Shown: piece after piece, positions 1 through 8,258 of the stretch
Position numbering within the stretch: position 1 is the stretch's first letter
Layout: every line of letters begins with the position of its first letter
Source of the DNA: Luxibacter massiliensis
GTDB taxonomy: Bacteria; Bacillota; Clostridia; Lachnospirales; Lachnospiraceae
NCBI RefSeq assembly: GCF_900604355.1
Contig: NZ_UWOE01000001.1
Location: forward strand, 1,178,001 to 1,242,000
Direction: 5' to 3'
Length of the DNA stretch: 64,000 bases
The notes under the pieces: generated by a model
Told to the model about the DNA's origin: nothing
Database searches by the model: none
The model's input: the letters and a program-made list of their open reading frames with translations, nothing else
Program-made: the position numbers and the translations under genes

Positions 1-2
1 AT

Positions 3-182
3 GTGCTTCGGATGGCGGTGCTGATTTCGGAAGATGGCAGAGTAAATATAAATGGTGAAATTAAGAAGGATATGAAACGTTTTCTAGAGCGTATGAAACA
101 AGAGAAGGTAGATGTGATAAGTTTGGGGATGACAGAGCGGAAACAGGAGTTGATTGAATTGTTGGAAAGGTGTTATATATAG
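3..182 (+). CDS. C-terminal fragment of an unrecognised protein, cut by window edge
   Basis: An open frame enters from the left edge and ends at a TAG, giving about 59 residues that finish ELLERCYI. The visible part is charged and helical-looking (KKDMKRFLERMKQEKVDV) with no motif I can assign. It lies about 50 bases upstream of jetA on the same strand, so it could be part of the same defence island, but that is only inferred from position. I do not recognise the family. Confidence 0.5.
   Translation: MLRMAVLISEDGRVNINGEIKKDMKRFLERMKQEKVDVISLGMTERKQELIELLERCYI
150..178 (+). promoter_or_regulatory. possible promoter for the Wadjet operon
   Basis: TTGATT at 150-155 and TTATAT at 173-178 are separated by 17 bases, about 56 bases ahead of the jetA ATG. 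Both boxes deviate from consensus and lie inside the end of the upstream reading frame, so this is a weak call. Confidence 0.3.
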
Positions 183-234
183 ATAGAAGTCACAATATTT
201 TGAAACTGGATGAAATGTGGAAGAAGGGGGCATT

Positions 235-1662
235 ATGCCGTATTTTGAAGTTGTAAATGATAAATTTTTTAATCCGTTTTCCTGCCGGAACAGGGAACTT
301 TATTTTTCTTGTATTACGGAGCTGATTGAACGCTCAAAAGAAATACCAGTACTTTATGAAGCAGATGCAAAAAATTGTCTGATTCTCTATCTTCAGAACT
401 GTCAGTATGCAATTGAGACGGAACAGATTGGAGAGGAGGGCGACACGATTGCGAATGGCCGGACGCCGCAGGAAAACGCAGGGGTGATTCTGCGGTATTT
501 TCGTAATTGCGGGTGGATTACACCGAAAGAAGTCGGAAGAAGCGGCGATAATATTGCATCTGTGTCAGCTTATTGCAGAAAACTGGCGGATGCGCTCCAT
601 AAGATTTTTGATGCGGATACGAACAGCGCAATCACAAACCATATTTTTTCCATGTATGAGATTTTGAAATCTTCATTTGAAAAGGATAGCGGTAGGGCAA
701 TTAGACCATATTCCAATATTCTTGTTCCGCTGGTGGAACATGAGTGTGATTTAAAGAATGAGCTTTTGATTCTGAAAGACAGTATCCGGGAGATTATGAG
801 AATGGTAATCAGAATGGGGGATGTGAACAGTTTCGGACATTTTCTGATGAAAGATGAGATGCTGAACCGTTTTTTCCAGGATTACTTTTTTCTTAAGAGA
901 AGCGGCCTTATTCCATCCTATATTGCAAAGATTGACTGCCTTCTGCAGAAATTGCGTAAGTCGGAAACTTATGAGCGGATGCTCAGGGAGTATGCGGATC
1001 TGAAGTGCGTGGAGGAAGCGAAGGCGAAGGATACCGTAGACCGGCAGTTCGGAGAACTGGACAGTTTCATTAATCTGGAGTATGACCGTGATATCGGTTA
1101 TATTGATAAGAAAATCAATACCTATTATAATCTGTATTCCATGCGTATGGCTATGGTACTGGGGAACGGGACGAATCTGGAAGAATTACTCAATCAGCTG
1201 CTTCTGATATTAAAAGATGCGGACAGTGAAGAGCGTGAGCAGGTGCTTTGCCGCATTGCTGAGACGCAGAGATTACTGGAATTTGGTTATATTGGGCGTA
1301 AATCCATTGAGCGCCGGCAGCGTCGTAAATCTGCCGCGACAGCGGGGCTCATAGAAGCAGAGCTTTCGGCGGAAGAACGGGAGCGCCTGACCAAGGAGTT
1401 GTTAAGTGAACGGCCGGACCGTTACAGTATGGAACGGGCAAATGAGTATTTCAGGAAATTACCGGTTACGGACGAGGGGATACCGATTGAAGCGTGCGGC
1501 TTGCATACACGGGAGGATGCGATGATGGCCGCAGCGGCAATTATTTATTCGGGGACTGCCGGATTTGATTATGAAGTGGAATTTGAATTCGGGATGGCTG
1601 AGACAGAAGCGGCGCTTGTCAGTCGTTTCCGTATCAGGAAAAGCAGTAGAACTTTAAGATAG
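235..1662 (+). CDS. jetA: Wadjet system protein JetA (MksF/kleisin-like subunit)
   Basis: The product is about 475 residues, the first gene of a four-gene jetABCD order. JetA is the kleisin-like subunit that bridges the SMC subunit JetC and the JetB partner in the Wadjet complex, which recognises and eliminates small circular plasmid DNA. The protein starts MPYFEVVNDKFFNPF and is largely charged and helical; no catalytic motif is expected. I chose the ATG at 235, preceded by AAGGGGG, over an in-frame GTG at 217. It ends 31 bases before jetB. Identification rests on family-like sequence plus the order and sizes of the four genes; the kleisin role is from family knowledge, not visible directly. 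Confidence 0.85.
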   Translation: MPYFEVVNDKFFNPFSCRNRELYFSCITELIERSKEIPVLYEADAKNCLILYLQNCQYAIETEQIGEEGDTIANGRTPQENAGVILRYFRNCGWITPKEVGRSGDNIASVSAYCRKLADALHKIFDADTNSAITNHIFSMYEILKSSFEKDSGRAIRPYSNILVPLVEHECDLKNELLILKDSIREIMRMVIRMGDVNSFGHFLMKDEMLNRFFQDYFFLKRSGLIPSYIAKIDCLLQKLRKSETYERMLREYADLKCVEEAKAKDTVDRQFGELDSFINLEYDRDIGYIDKKINTYYNLYSMRMAMVLGNGTNLEELLNQLLLILKDADSEEREQVLCRIAETQRLLEFGYIGRKSIERRQRRKSAATAGLIEAELSAEERERLTKELLSERPDRYSMERANEYFRKLPVTDEGIPIEACGLHTREDAMMAAAAIIYSGTAGFDYEVEFEFGMAETEAALVSRFRIRKSSRTLR

Positions 1663-1693
1663 TCGATTATTTGAAACATGGAAGGAGCGCACT

Positions 1694-2302
1694 ATGAGTG
1701 ATATTAATCTGCAGCTTACGATCAAAGAAGAAAATGGAAATCTGTTCAAGCGGTGTGTTCGTAAACTACTGTCATCAACGTTTATTTTGCGGGATAGAGA
1801 TGAAAAATTATATGCATTTGCTTCGAGGGAATCCAATCGTCAGGATATTTCGGAATATTTGCGCATGATGGGATTCGAGATTCTTGTAGAGGAGAAGAGC
1901 GGGGTCTGTATGCTGACCGTAAGCGAAGAAGATGAGGAGGCAGTCGGACTAAAGCGTGCAAATGTAGTTTCCTTTACGACAGTGCAGTATCATCTTTTGC
2001 TGGTTCTTTGGAAAACATATTTGGAGAATCTTGGGTATAATGAAGGGAATTTCATTACGAAAGGGGATTTGATTGACAAGATTTTATCTTATGGTGACAT
2101 TGCAGGGAAACAAGAACTGGCGGCAGCATTCCGGCTATTTAAGAAGTACAGTCTGATTCATTATAATGAGAATGAAGAAGGAGAGGATATGTTGATCCAG
2201 TTATATCCGTCTCTTCAGTTTGGATGGGATATCCCACAGTTTGAAGCGGTAGTTCGGGATTACATGAAAAAGGATGAAGAGAAGGAGGAAGCAGAGTTAT
2301 GA
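1694..2302 (+). CDS. jetB: Wadjet system protein JetB (MksE/KITE-like, DUF4194 type)
   Basis: A 202-residue protein with the size and position of JetB, the small winged-helix (KITE-type) subunit that binds the kleisin-like JetA. Its middle part (FTTVQYHLLLVLWKTYLENL, about residues 95-115) has the hydrophobic helical look of the family, and the C-terminus is very acidic and lysine-rich. The ATG has a GAAGGAG ribosome binding site 6 bases upstream. The stop codon overlaps the jetC start (ATGA), so the two are translationally coupled, as expected for subunits of one complex. Confidence 0.83.
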   Translation: MSDINLQLTIKEENGNLFKRCVRKLLSSTFILRDRDEKLYAFASRESNRQDISEYLRMMGFEILVEEKSGVCMLTVSEEDEEAVGLKRANVVSFTTVQYHLLLVLWKTYLENLGYNEGNFITKGDLIDKILSYGDIAGKQELAAAFRLFKKYSLIHYNENEEGEDMLIQLYPSLQFGWDIPQFEAVVRDYMKKDEEKEEAEL

Positions 2303-5300
2303 TCACACTTACAAAAATACGTCTGATTAACTGGTATGCATTTTCCAATGAAACGGCTCCCGTAGGACAGTTTACGCTGATTGCCGGGAAAAACGGAAAT
2401 GGAAAATCGGTGCTCTTAGATGCGGTGAAGTATGCAGCCTACGGGGATACAGTGTTTAATAAATCTTCGGAAAGTAAAGGAAGCCGTACTTTGTCCTCCT
2501 ACACAAGAGGTCTCCTCGATGCGACGGCAGGTACTTATATGCGGTCGGCGGACAAGGTTCTGAATGTATACAGTCACATTGTTCTGGAATATTTTGATAG
2601 TATTGCAGATAAATTTTTCGTTTTGGGTGCAGTGATTGAAACGAGTGCGGCTAATAATTGTCAGACTTTGCGTTATGTAATGGATGGAAAGAAGCTGGAA
2701 GAAATTTCACATACTTATGAAGAGAATGGTCATCTCTGTCCTTATTCAGCTTCCCAGCTACAGAAGAGATATGCGCTGACACTGTTGAATCGAGAACAGG
2801 GGCTTCCGAAGTTTTTGCAGATGACGGGAATGAAAATGAGCTTAAGTCAGTTACCGGCATATCTGAGAAGGCTTCGAGGCATCATGTCCTACGACCCGGA
2901 TGCACGGGTGGATCGTTTTATCAGGGAAAGTGTTCTCGAAGAGAAGAATGTGGATTTTACAAAGCTGATTGAGGCAAAGGCAAATATAGAACGGCTGAAT
3001 CATACCTTTCAGATGATTGAGGGAGAGATTAGCGAGCTTGAGAAGATACTCGCTGAATACGATACATGGGATACGGAGAAAAACCGCCTTCTGGCAGATG
3101 ATATTAAGCTGGTTTATAAGAGAAAGACAGGACTTGCCCGCGATATTGAAAGTCTGAAGCAGAGGCAGGAGCTTGCCGGGCGGCAAAAGGAAGAGGCGGC
3201 CAGCATACTGCAGACAATCGAGCGGCGCAGTGAGGAGGTGGACCGGAGGCTGATTCAGGCGCAGGTGAACCTTAATTCCATGGATTGTGCGAAAATGATT
3301 GGAGAAGAGGAGCGACATTTAGAGGAACTAGGAAAGGAAAAGAAGCAGTTTTTAGAAGCGATGCAGGACCTGGAATATTTCCAGACTAAAGTAAGCGAAA
3401 TGATGTTCCTGATAGGAGAAGAGGGGGAACGTATAGCGAACCGGCAGATTCTGTCCGGTCTGTGTGAGCGCACACGTTTTTCTGTCGTTGAGAAAGAGGA
3501 GGCAGTAGAGCAGCTTAAGTATGCGTTAGAGGAAAAGTATGACCAGACGGTGCGGAGAATGGGCGGTGTGGAGCAGGAACTGACAGCGCTCAGCAGCCGT
3601 CTTGAGGAGCAGCTTAGAAATGCGGAAGAGTACCGGAAACACCGGACGGTGTATGAGCAGATTCCCCATTATGTCGGTCTCAGGGAGGAGATTAACGAGG
3701 AGTTTCGGAGGCGTAAATTGCCAGCGGAAGCGAAATTTGCGTGTGAATATGTCATTGGTCTTACCGATGAGTCCTGGAGGGATTCGCTGGAGGCTTTTCT
3801 CGGACCGCGGCGTTATACGATTCTCGTAGATCCGGAGTATTATGATATTGCAGATGATGTTCTGAACCGTTCACAGTACCGGTATGCACATTTGTTTAAT
3901 ACAAAACTTCTGATGAAGAAAAAGACAGGGGTAAAAGAAGATTCCCCGGTACGTTTTCTGGAAATCCGTAATAAGACGGCGCAGAAATATTTTGAATACC
4001 AGTTGGGACGCATCCATGCAGTGGAGCAGAACGAGGTGCGGAATTATGAGAATGCGATATCCAGAGAAGGAAGAGTGTCGGTTGCAATGGATAGTTATTT
4101 CCTGCGTTTTGACCGGATTCAGGCATACTATCTTGGTCAGGAAACATTCGAGCTGAACTACAAAAAGGCTCGCTATGAGGCAGAGAAACTGCGTGATAAG
4201 AAGCTAGAAATGCTGCAGGAGAAGGAGCAGCTTTTAGAACGCAAAAATATGCTTGCAAATGATAAAAGGTTTTTCAGAGCATATTGTTATGACGCGCATG
4301 AATCTTACCAAAGAACGGCAGTACAGTATAAGAATTCGGAAGAGCAGCTTGCCCGGCTCAGAAAAGCGCAAGAGGATAATGAGGAGTACATGGAACTTTA
4401 CCATCTTGTGGAAAATCTGAATCTAGAGAAAGAAAGTGTAAAGAAGGAGCAGCAGGAGAAACATCGCCAATTGAGTGAACTTGAGACAACAATTCAGAAT
4501 TGTAAAGAACGTCTGGAACAGAAGAACCAGGAATTGGAAGAATCTGAGAAGGGGTACCGCAATTATGAGATGATTGCATATCCGGTTGTGCAGAAGGCGG
4601 TAGAAGCCTATGAGAAATTTGTGCAGAACGGGAATACGGGTGCAGGAGGGCTGATGCAGCCGCAGTCGAGAAAGCGTACAGAACAAAAGATTGAGAAAGC
4701 AGAGAAAGATCTGCTTGCTCTTCAGGCGGGATATCAGGTCAGATATCCGGACGGTGGGCTGTGTGTTGGCGTAGAGCAACGAGAAACATATGCGGCAAGA
4801 AAAGAGAAAATCTGGATGGATCATCTGCAGGAGATACGGCAGAAACTGGAGGAGCAGACCCGGCGCTATGAAGATATATTTAAGAATGAATTTGTTTTGA
4901 TGATTTTGAAATCCTGCGAAAGAGCAAAAGAAGAACTGCGGGATATTAACATCGAACTTGCGAAGCTCCAGTTTGCTTCCAAATACCAGTTTGCGGTGGA
5001 TTATGTGCGGGATGGTTCTGATTATATGCAGATTCTCCGCTATGCCAGATATCTGGATGAGCGGGAGCAGCTTGGAAGTACAGAGGGGCAGGGTGTTCTG
5101 AATTTTCTGGGAACATTTTCCGAGGAGGAGGCAGAACAACTGGAGCAGAGTCTGCAGCAGATTATTAACAGAGTCATTGAAAAGAACAGTGAAGAGACGA
5201 TTGCGCGTTTTGCGGATTACAGAAACTATATGACGTATGAAATTCTGATTACTAACGATGTTCTGGATCGTGCGAAGCTGTCAAAGCAGACGGGTTTTAA

Positions 5301-5619
5301 TTCCGGGGCCGAGGTACAGATTCCTTATCTTCTGATTCTGACATCTGCGCTGCTGATGATTTACAATCAGAAGATGAACTCTACAAGAATGGTATTTATA
5401 GACGAGCCTTTTGCAAAGATGGATCCAGGAAATGTAAAGCTGATGCTTGATTTTATGAAGAAACAGGGACTACAGGTGATGTTCTGTTCCCCGGATAAGA
5501 CAGAAACGATTGGAAATGAGTGCGAGGTCATTCTTCCGGTGCTGCGTATCCGCCCGGATAGTATGCGTCTGGGAGTCGTGCAGTTTCATGATTCGGTGGA
5601 AAATGAAGTGCAGGCTTAG
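2299..5619 (+). CDS. jetC: Wadjet SMC-like ATPase JetC (MksB family)
   Basis: A 1106-residue SMC-type ATPase, the DNA-loop-extruding motor of the Wadjet complex. The Walker A motif GKNGNGKS is at residues 30-37 and the Walker B region MVFIDEPFAKMD starts near residue 1031. A signature-like stretch (SGAEVQIPYLLIL) lies just before Walker B. Two long charged coiled-coil arms (roughly residues 210-460 and 640-960) flank a hinge-like central part near 470-620. The length fits JetC better than SbcC or RecN. It starts at an ATG overlapping the jetB stop and ends 28 bases before jetD. The family role in plasmid defence is established; activity in this strain is inferred. Confidence 0.9.
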   Translation: MITLTKIRLINWYAFSNETAPVGQFTLIAGKNGNGKSVLLDAVKYAAYGDTVFNKSSESKGSRTLSSYTRGLLDATAGTYMRSADKVLNVYSHIVLEYFDSIADKFFVLGAVIETSAANNCQTLRYVMDGKKLEEISHTYEENGHLCPYSASQLQKRYALTLLNREQGLPKFLQMTGMKMSLSQLPAYLRRLRGIMSYDPDARVDRFIRESVLEEKNVDFTKLIEAKANIERLNHTFQMIEGEISELEKILAEYDTWDTEKNRLLADDIKLVYKRKTGLARDIESLKQRQELAGRQKEEAASILQTIERRSEEVDRRLIQAQVNLNSMDCAKMIGEEERHLEELGKEKKQFLEAMQDLEYFQTKVSEMMFLIGEEGERIANRQILSGLCERTRFSVVEKEEAVEQLKYALEEKYDQTVRRMGGVEQELTALSSRLEEQLRNAEEYRKHRTVYEQIPHYVGLREEINEEFRRRKLPAEAKFACEYVIGLTDESWRDSLEAFLGPRRYTILVDPEYYDIADDVLNRSQYRYAHLFNTKLLMKKKTGVKEDSPVRFLEIRNKTAQKYFEYQLGRIHAVEQNEVRNYENAISREGRVSVAMDSYFLRFDRIQAYYLGQETFELNYKKARYEAEKLRDKKLEMLQEKEQLLERKNMLANDKRFFRAYCYDAHESYQRTAVQYKNSEEQLARLRKAQEDNEEYMELYHLVENLNLEKESVKKEQQEKHRQLSELETTIQNCKERLEQKNQELEESEKGYRNYEMIAYPVVQKAVEAYEKFVQNGNTGAGGLMQPQSRKRTEQKIEKAEKDLLALQAGYQVRYPDGGLCVGVEQRETYAARKEKIWMDHLQEIRQKLEEQTRRYEDIFKNEFVLMILKSCERAKEELRDINIELAKLQFASKYQFAVDYVRDGSDYMQILRYARYLDEREQLGSTEGQGVLNFLGTFSEEEAEQLEQSLQQIINRVIEKNSEETIARFADYRNYMTYEILITNDVLDRAKLSKQTGFNSGAEVQIPYLLILTSALLMIYNQKMNSTRMVFIDEPFAKMDPGNVKLMLDFMKKQGLQVMFCSPDKTETIGNECEVILPVLRIRPDSMRLGVVQFHDSVENEVQA

Positions 5620-5647
5620 TGTGTGGAGTCAGGAGATGGTGTGATTG

Positions 5648-6928
5648 ATGTCGGAAGAACAGAACGAGCGGATGGAATATTACAGAGAAAAGATTTTAAC
5701 ATGGCTTGCAGAAGCATATCGCAAGAGTAAGAAGGATCGTGGAGACAATGTGATTCGCAGGCGTACAGCGTTAAATCCAGAAAAGATTTGTCCGCAATAT
5801 CGTCAGAATGATGGTGAGATTGAGGAAATCACGGCCTTGAATGAGGCGGCTGAATCTTGTGCGCAAATGGGATTTCTGAATTTCAAAACGAAGAAATTCA
5901 GTCATGAGATTGAGACAATCTATCTGGAAGATCTGCAGATTGAGGAGGTAGAAGCCTATTTAAAGGCGGAGTATGGGTATGAATCAAAACAGGATAAGCG
6001 GGAAATAGTCAGGAAAATGATACGGCAGTATGAAGGGAAATCTCCGGCTGCTTCCCAAATATGCCGGGAATTAGAAGAGGAGCTGGAGCAGAACCGGATT
6101 CCAAAGCAGTACGAACAGACCGAAGAAATCCTGAAGGCGCTTGTGTTCATAGAGAATAACCAGACACCGCTATTTTTGCGGGAAGTATCGATGATGATTT
6201 ATGGGACATCGAAATATTTTGAAGAGAAGATGTTTGATACCGTATGCAGGAAGCTGAGGAAGTATTTAGAACGCCCTTGCCCGGCAGACGAGATGCCAGG
6301 TGAAATCCTGGAAGATTATTTCATATATCCGGAGCAGCAGCGACTTTGTATGAAAGGGAATGTTGCGCTGAAAAAGTGTGGAGAGTTGATAGAGCTTGGC
6401 GCATTCCCGGGCGGGGTGGAGTTTGCAGCAGAGGAACTCGCTGATATCGAAGGGATTTTCGTCAGGGGAACCTTATTTATAACGGTCGAAAATAAGACGG
6501 CATATTACAGATGTAAAAAGAAGGATGCTGTATTTTTCTACCTCGGTGGTTATGTCAGCCGTATGCAGAGAGAGTTTCTGAAAAAGGTAATAGAGGAGAA
6601 CCCGCAGCTTGCGTTTCTTCATTTTGGTGATATTGATTCTGGAGGATTTTATATTCATGAGCACTTGTGCCGGATGACGGGCAAAGCATTTGGATTGTGG
6701 CATATGTCGGTAGAGGAACTTCGGAATCCTAAATACGAGAAATGTCTGCAGAAACTGACGATTCAGGATAAGAGACGTTTGCGAAAGATTGCCGGGAAGG
6801 AGCCATATAAAGAAAGTGCGGAGTATATGCTTGAGAAGGATGTGAAGCTGGAGCAGGAAATTGTGAGTTATTATCTGGCGGAGGAGTATAGGGATTTTAC
6901 AATTTCTGCGAAAGAAGTCAATGAATGA
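5648..6928 (+). CDS. jetD: Wadjet nuclease JetD (toprim-type, DUF3322/DUF2220)
   Basis: JetD is the nuclease that cleaves circular DNA once JetABC has extruded it. The 426-residue protein carries the toprim acidic motif HFGDIDSGG near residues 323-331, with the conserved D-x-D, and an N-terminal region of the DUF3322 kind. An AGGAGA ribosome binding site lies 11 bases before the ATG at 5648; a TTG at 5645 is in frame but less likely. It closes a complete jetABCD set on one strand with short gaps, so an operon is likely. I see no frameshift or lost catalytic residue. Confidence 0.87.
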   Translation: MSEEQNERMEYYREKILTWLAEAYRKSKKDRGDNVIRRRTALNPEKICPQYRQNDGEIEEITALNEAAESCAQMGFLNFKTKKFSHEIETIYLEDLQIEEVEAYLKAEYGYESKQDKREIVRKMIRQYEGKSPAASQICRELEEELEQNRIPKQYEQTEEILKALVFIENNQTPLFLREVSMMIYGTSKYFEEKMFDTVCRKLRKYLERPCPADEMPGEILEDYFIYPEQQRLCMKGNVALKKCGELIELGAFPGGVEFAAEELADIEGIFVRGTLFITVENKTAYYRCKKKDAVFFYLGGYVSRMQREFLKKVIEENPQLAFLHFGDIDSGGFYIHEHLCRMTGKAFGLWHMSVEELRNPKYEKCLQKLTIQDKRRLRKIAGKEPYKESAEYMLEKDVKLEQEIVSYYLAEEYRDFTISAKEVNE

Positions 6929-6972
6929 TATAAAGACCAATGCGAGTAAACATACATTAGCGGTTTTTGTGG

Positions 6973-6998
6973 GCGAAGTGACGAAACTGCCACTTCGC
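6973..6998. other. 8-bp inverted repeat after jetD
   Basis: GCGAAGTG at 6973-6980 and CACTTCGC at 6991-6998 can form a hairpin with a 10-base loop, 45 bases past the jetD stop. No T-run follows, so a terminator role is uncertain. Confidence 0.3.
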
Positions 6999-7029
6999 AT
7001 CTGTGCTTTAGCGAACAAAAATATTCGAT

Positions 7030-7678
7030 TTATTGTGGAAGAAGGTAATGGGTGTTTTTTCCCTTGCCTTCTTGTACAATCTGACCATTTTCTGTCATTT
7101 TCTTTAAAAGTCGTCCGGATGAAGACTGACCTATCCCAAGCAGTATTTCAACTTCTTTTCTGGTAACAAAACTTCGTTCTTTTGTCAGAGCAATTACTTT
7201 TTCTTCAGGCGTATCTTTTTGGGGAGTGATTTGGTTTGTTTTTTTTGGTTTAGTATTTGCGTTTAGGTTAGGAAGAATGATTTTAAAGGCGTTGTCGGAT
7301 GTTTCAATTTGAGGAGTCATTTCGGTTCCTTCATATGCATCTCTAATTTTCATAATTCCTGTTCCGTAGACTTCTATCAGCTCCAGGCGGTAGAATACAT
7401 TTGCCAGTTTAGCATTCCGGCAGACGGAAATCCCCATTTTTACATCTTTTAAGGTTACACCGCTTACTAGACCACCGATAGAGGTGAATTCAAGTCTGTC
7501 AGCATAAAGACTGATGAACGTGCTGGCACGGAAGGAATATTCGCGATGAACCAAAAGGTTTAAAAGCGCTTCCCTGACCGCTGTTTCTGGATAATCGCGT
7601 CTGTCAATGCGGTATAACCGATCAAAGGTTGAATGTGTCTGATTGCGGAAATCAATAAAATATTCAGGAGCATGATTT
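7030..7678 (-). pseudogene. remnant of an AlbA/HATPase_c_4-type ATP-binding transcriptional regulator
   Basis: The minus strand encodes the C-terminal part of a putative ATP-dependent regulator of the Schlafen/AlbA_2 plus HATPase_c_4 type. The frame reads through YPETAVREALLN and then VHREYSF, the start of the family's GHKL-like module, followed by ELIEVYGTGIMKI and a C-terminal winged helix (about the last 60 residues). The N-terminal AlbA half is absent: family-like sequence stops near 7678, where a recombinase fragment begins on the other strand, and an in-frame TAG lies a little further upstream. A short product could be translated from a TTG at 7554, but the domain would be cut, so I call it a broken gene. 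It sits between the Wadjet system and uvrB. Confidence 0.7.
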
Positions 7679-7922
7679 GCCGTATATGAATTGGAAAATT
7701 TTAAGATACACGTATGCTACAACAATTTTAAAAGCAGGATATTCATTAAAATCGGTCTTAAAAACACTTGGGCATACTAAAAAAGGATTTACTACAGATT
7801 ATTATGTCGATATGAAAGAATTAATCAGGGACTGCCAGCCTGACATTATGGTTAAGGAACCTGATAAAGAAATGTTAATATGGGATTGGAATTTGACAGA
7901 AAAGATGGAGATGCTGTTGTAA
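7677..7922 (+). pseudogene. C-terminal remnant of a tyrosine recombinase/integrase
   Basis: The 81-residue frame contains the C-terminal catalytic block of a phage-type integrase: LRYTYATTILKAGYSLKSVL, then LGH, then TTDYY with a candidate nucleophile tyrosine. The first half of the catalytic domain and the whole N-terminus are missing. The usual His of the H-x-x-R motif is replaced by Lys (KILR), and the RHT triad reads RYT, so even this block is degenerate. It is not a functional enzyme. It abuts the regulator remnant on the opposite strand and is likely what is left of the mobile element that brought or flanked the Wadjet island. Confidence 0.68.
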
Positions 7923-8080
7923 AAAGCAGGCGGTATTTTAAAGGATGATTAATATGGAGCGTAATATGAGATAGAATGGTAAAAGAACTCAAAATATCCT
8001 TGAAATGGGGCAATTGATTATCTGTTTTCGTACAAGAAAAACACGGACAGGATAACATGACAAAATCCTAAAAAGAAGAG
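7923..8080. other. intergenic, AT-rich, nothing recognised
   Basis: Between the integrase remnant and the uvrB promoter I see no credible gene, RNA or repeat; only very short frames occur. Confidence 0.5.
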
Positions 8081-8109
8081 TTGACACTAAACAATATATA
8101 GGATAAAAT
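8081..8109 (+). promoter_or_regulatory. sigma-A type promoter of uvrB
   Basis: A perfect TTGACA (-35, 8081-8086) and TAAAAT (-10, 8104-8109) are spaced by 17 bases. The LexA-type box starts 8 bases downstream, at the expected transcription start, and uvrB follows after a leader of about 140 bases. Confidence 0.75.
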
Positions 8110-8116
8110 GAAGTAA

Positions 8117-8128
8117 GAACATTTGTTC
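8117..8128. promoter_or_regulatory. LexA (DinR) SOS box
   Basis: GAACATTTGTTC matches the Gram-positive LexA operator core GAAC-N4-GTTC. It lies directly downstream of the -10 box where a bound repressor would block transcription, and uvrB is a classic SOS gene. Binding itself is inferred. Confidence 0.75.
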
Positions 8129-8187
8129 TAAAAACAAGTGATAATAAAAAACAAAATGTGTGTTTTTGGATTTTGACAATAGAAGAA

Positions 8188-8226
8188 ACACGGCAATTAC
8201 ACGAAAAATTCGTGTAATTGCCGTGT
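8188..8226. other. perfect 18-bp hairpin in the uvrB leader
   Basis: ACACGGCAATTACACGAA (8188-8205) is followed by AAA and then its exact reverse complement (8209-8226). The structure ends 33 bases before the uvrB ATG. There is no T-run after it, so it does not look like a standard terminator; it may be a terminator acting on other transcripts, a leader structure affecting uvrB, or a protein site. Confidence 0.75.
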
Positions 8227-8258
8227 GAGTATTCATAGAAATGCAGGGAGAAATGTGA

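Noticed and set aside
6921..7166. Plus-strand frame overlapping the end of jetD
   Set aside because: It runs through the hairpin and into the antisense of the regulator remnant; no family-like sequence.
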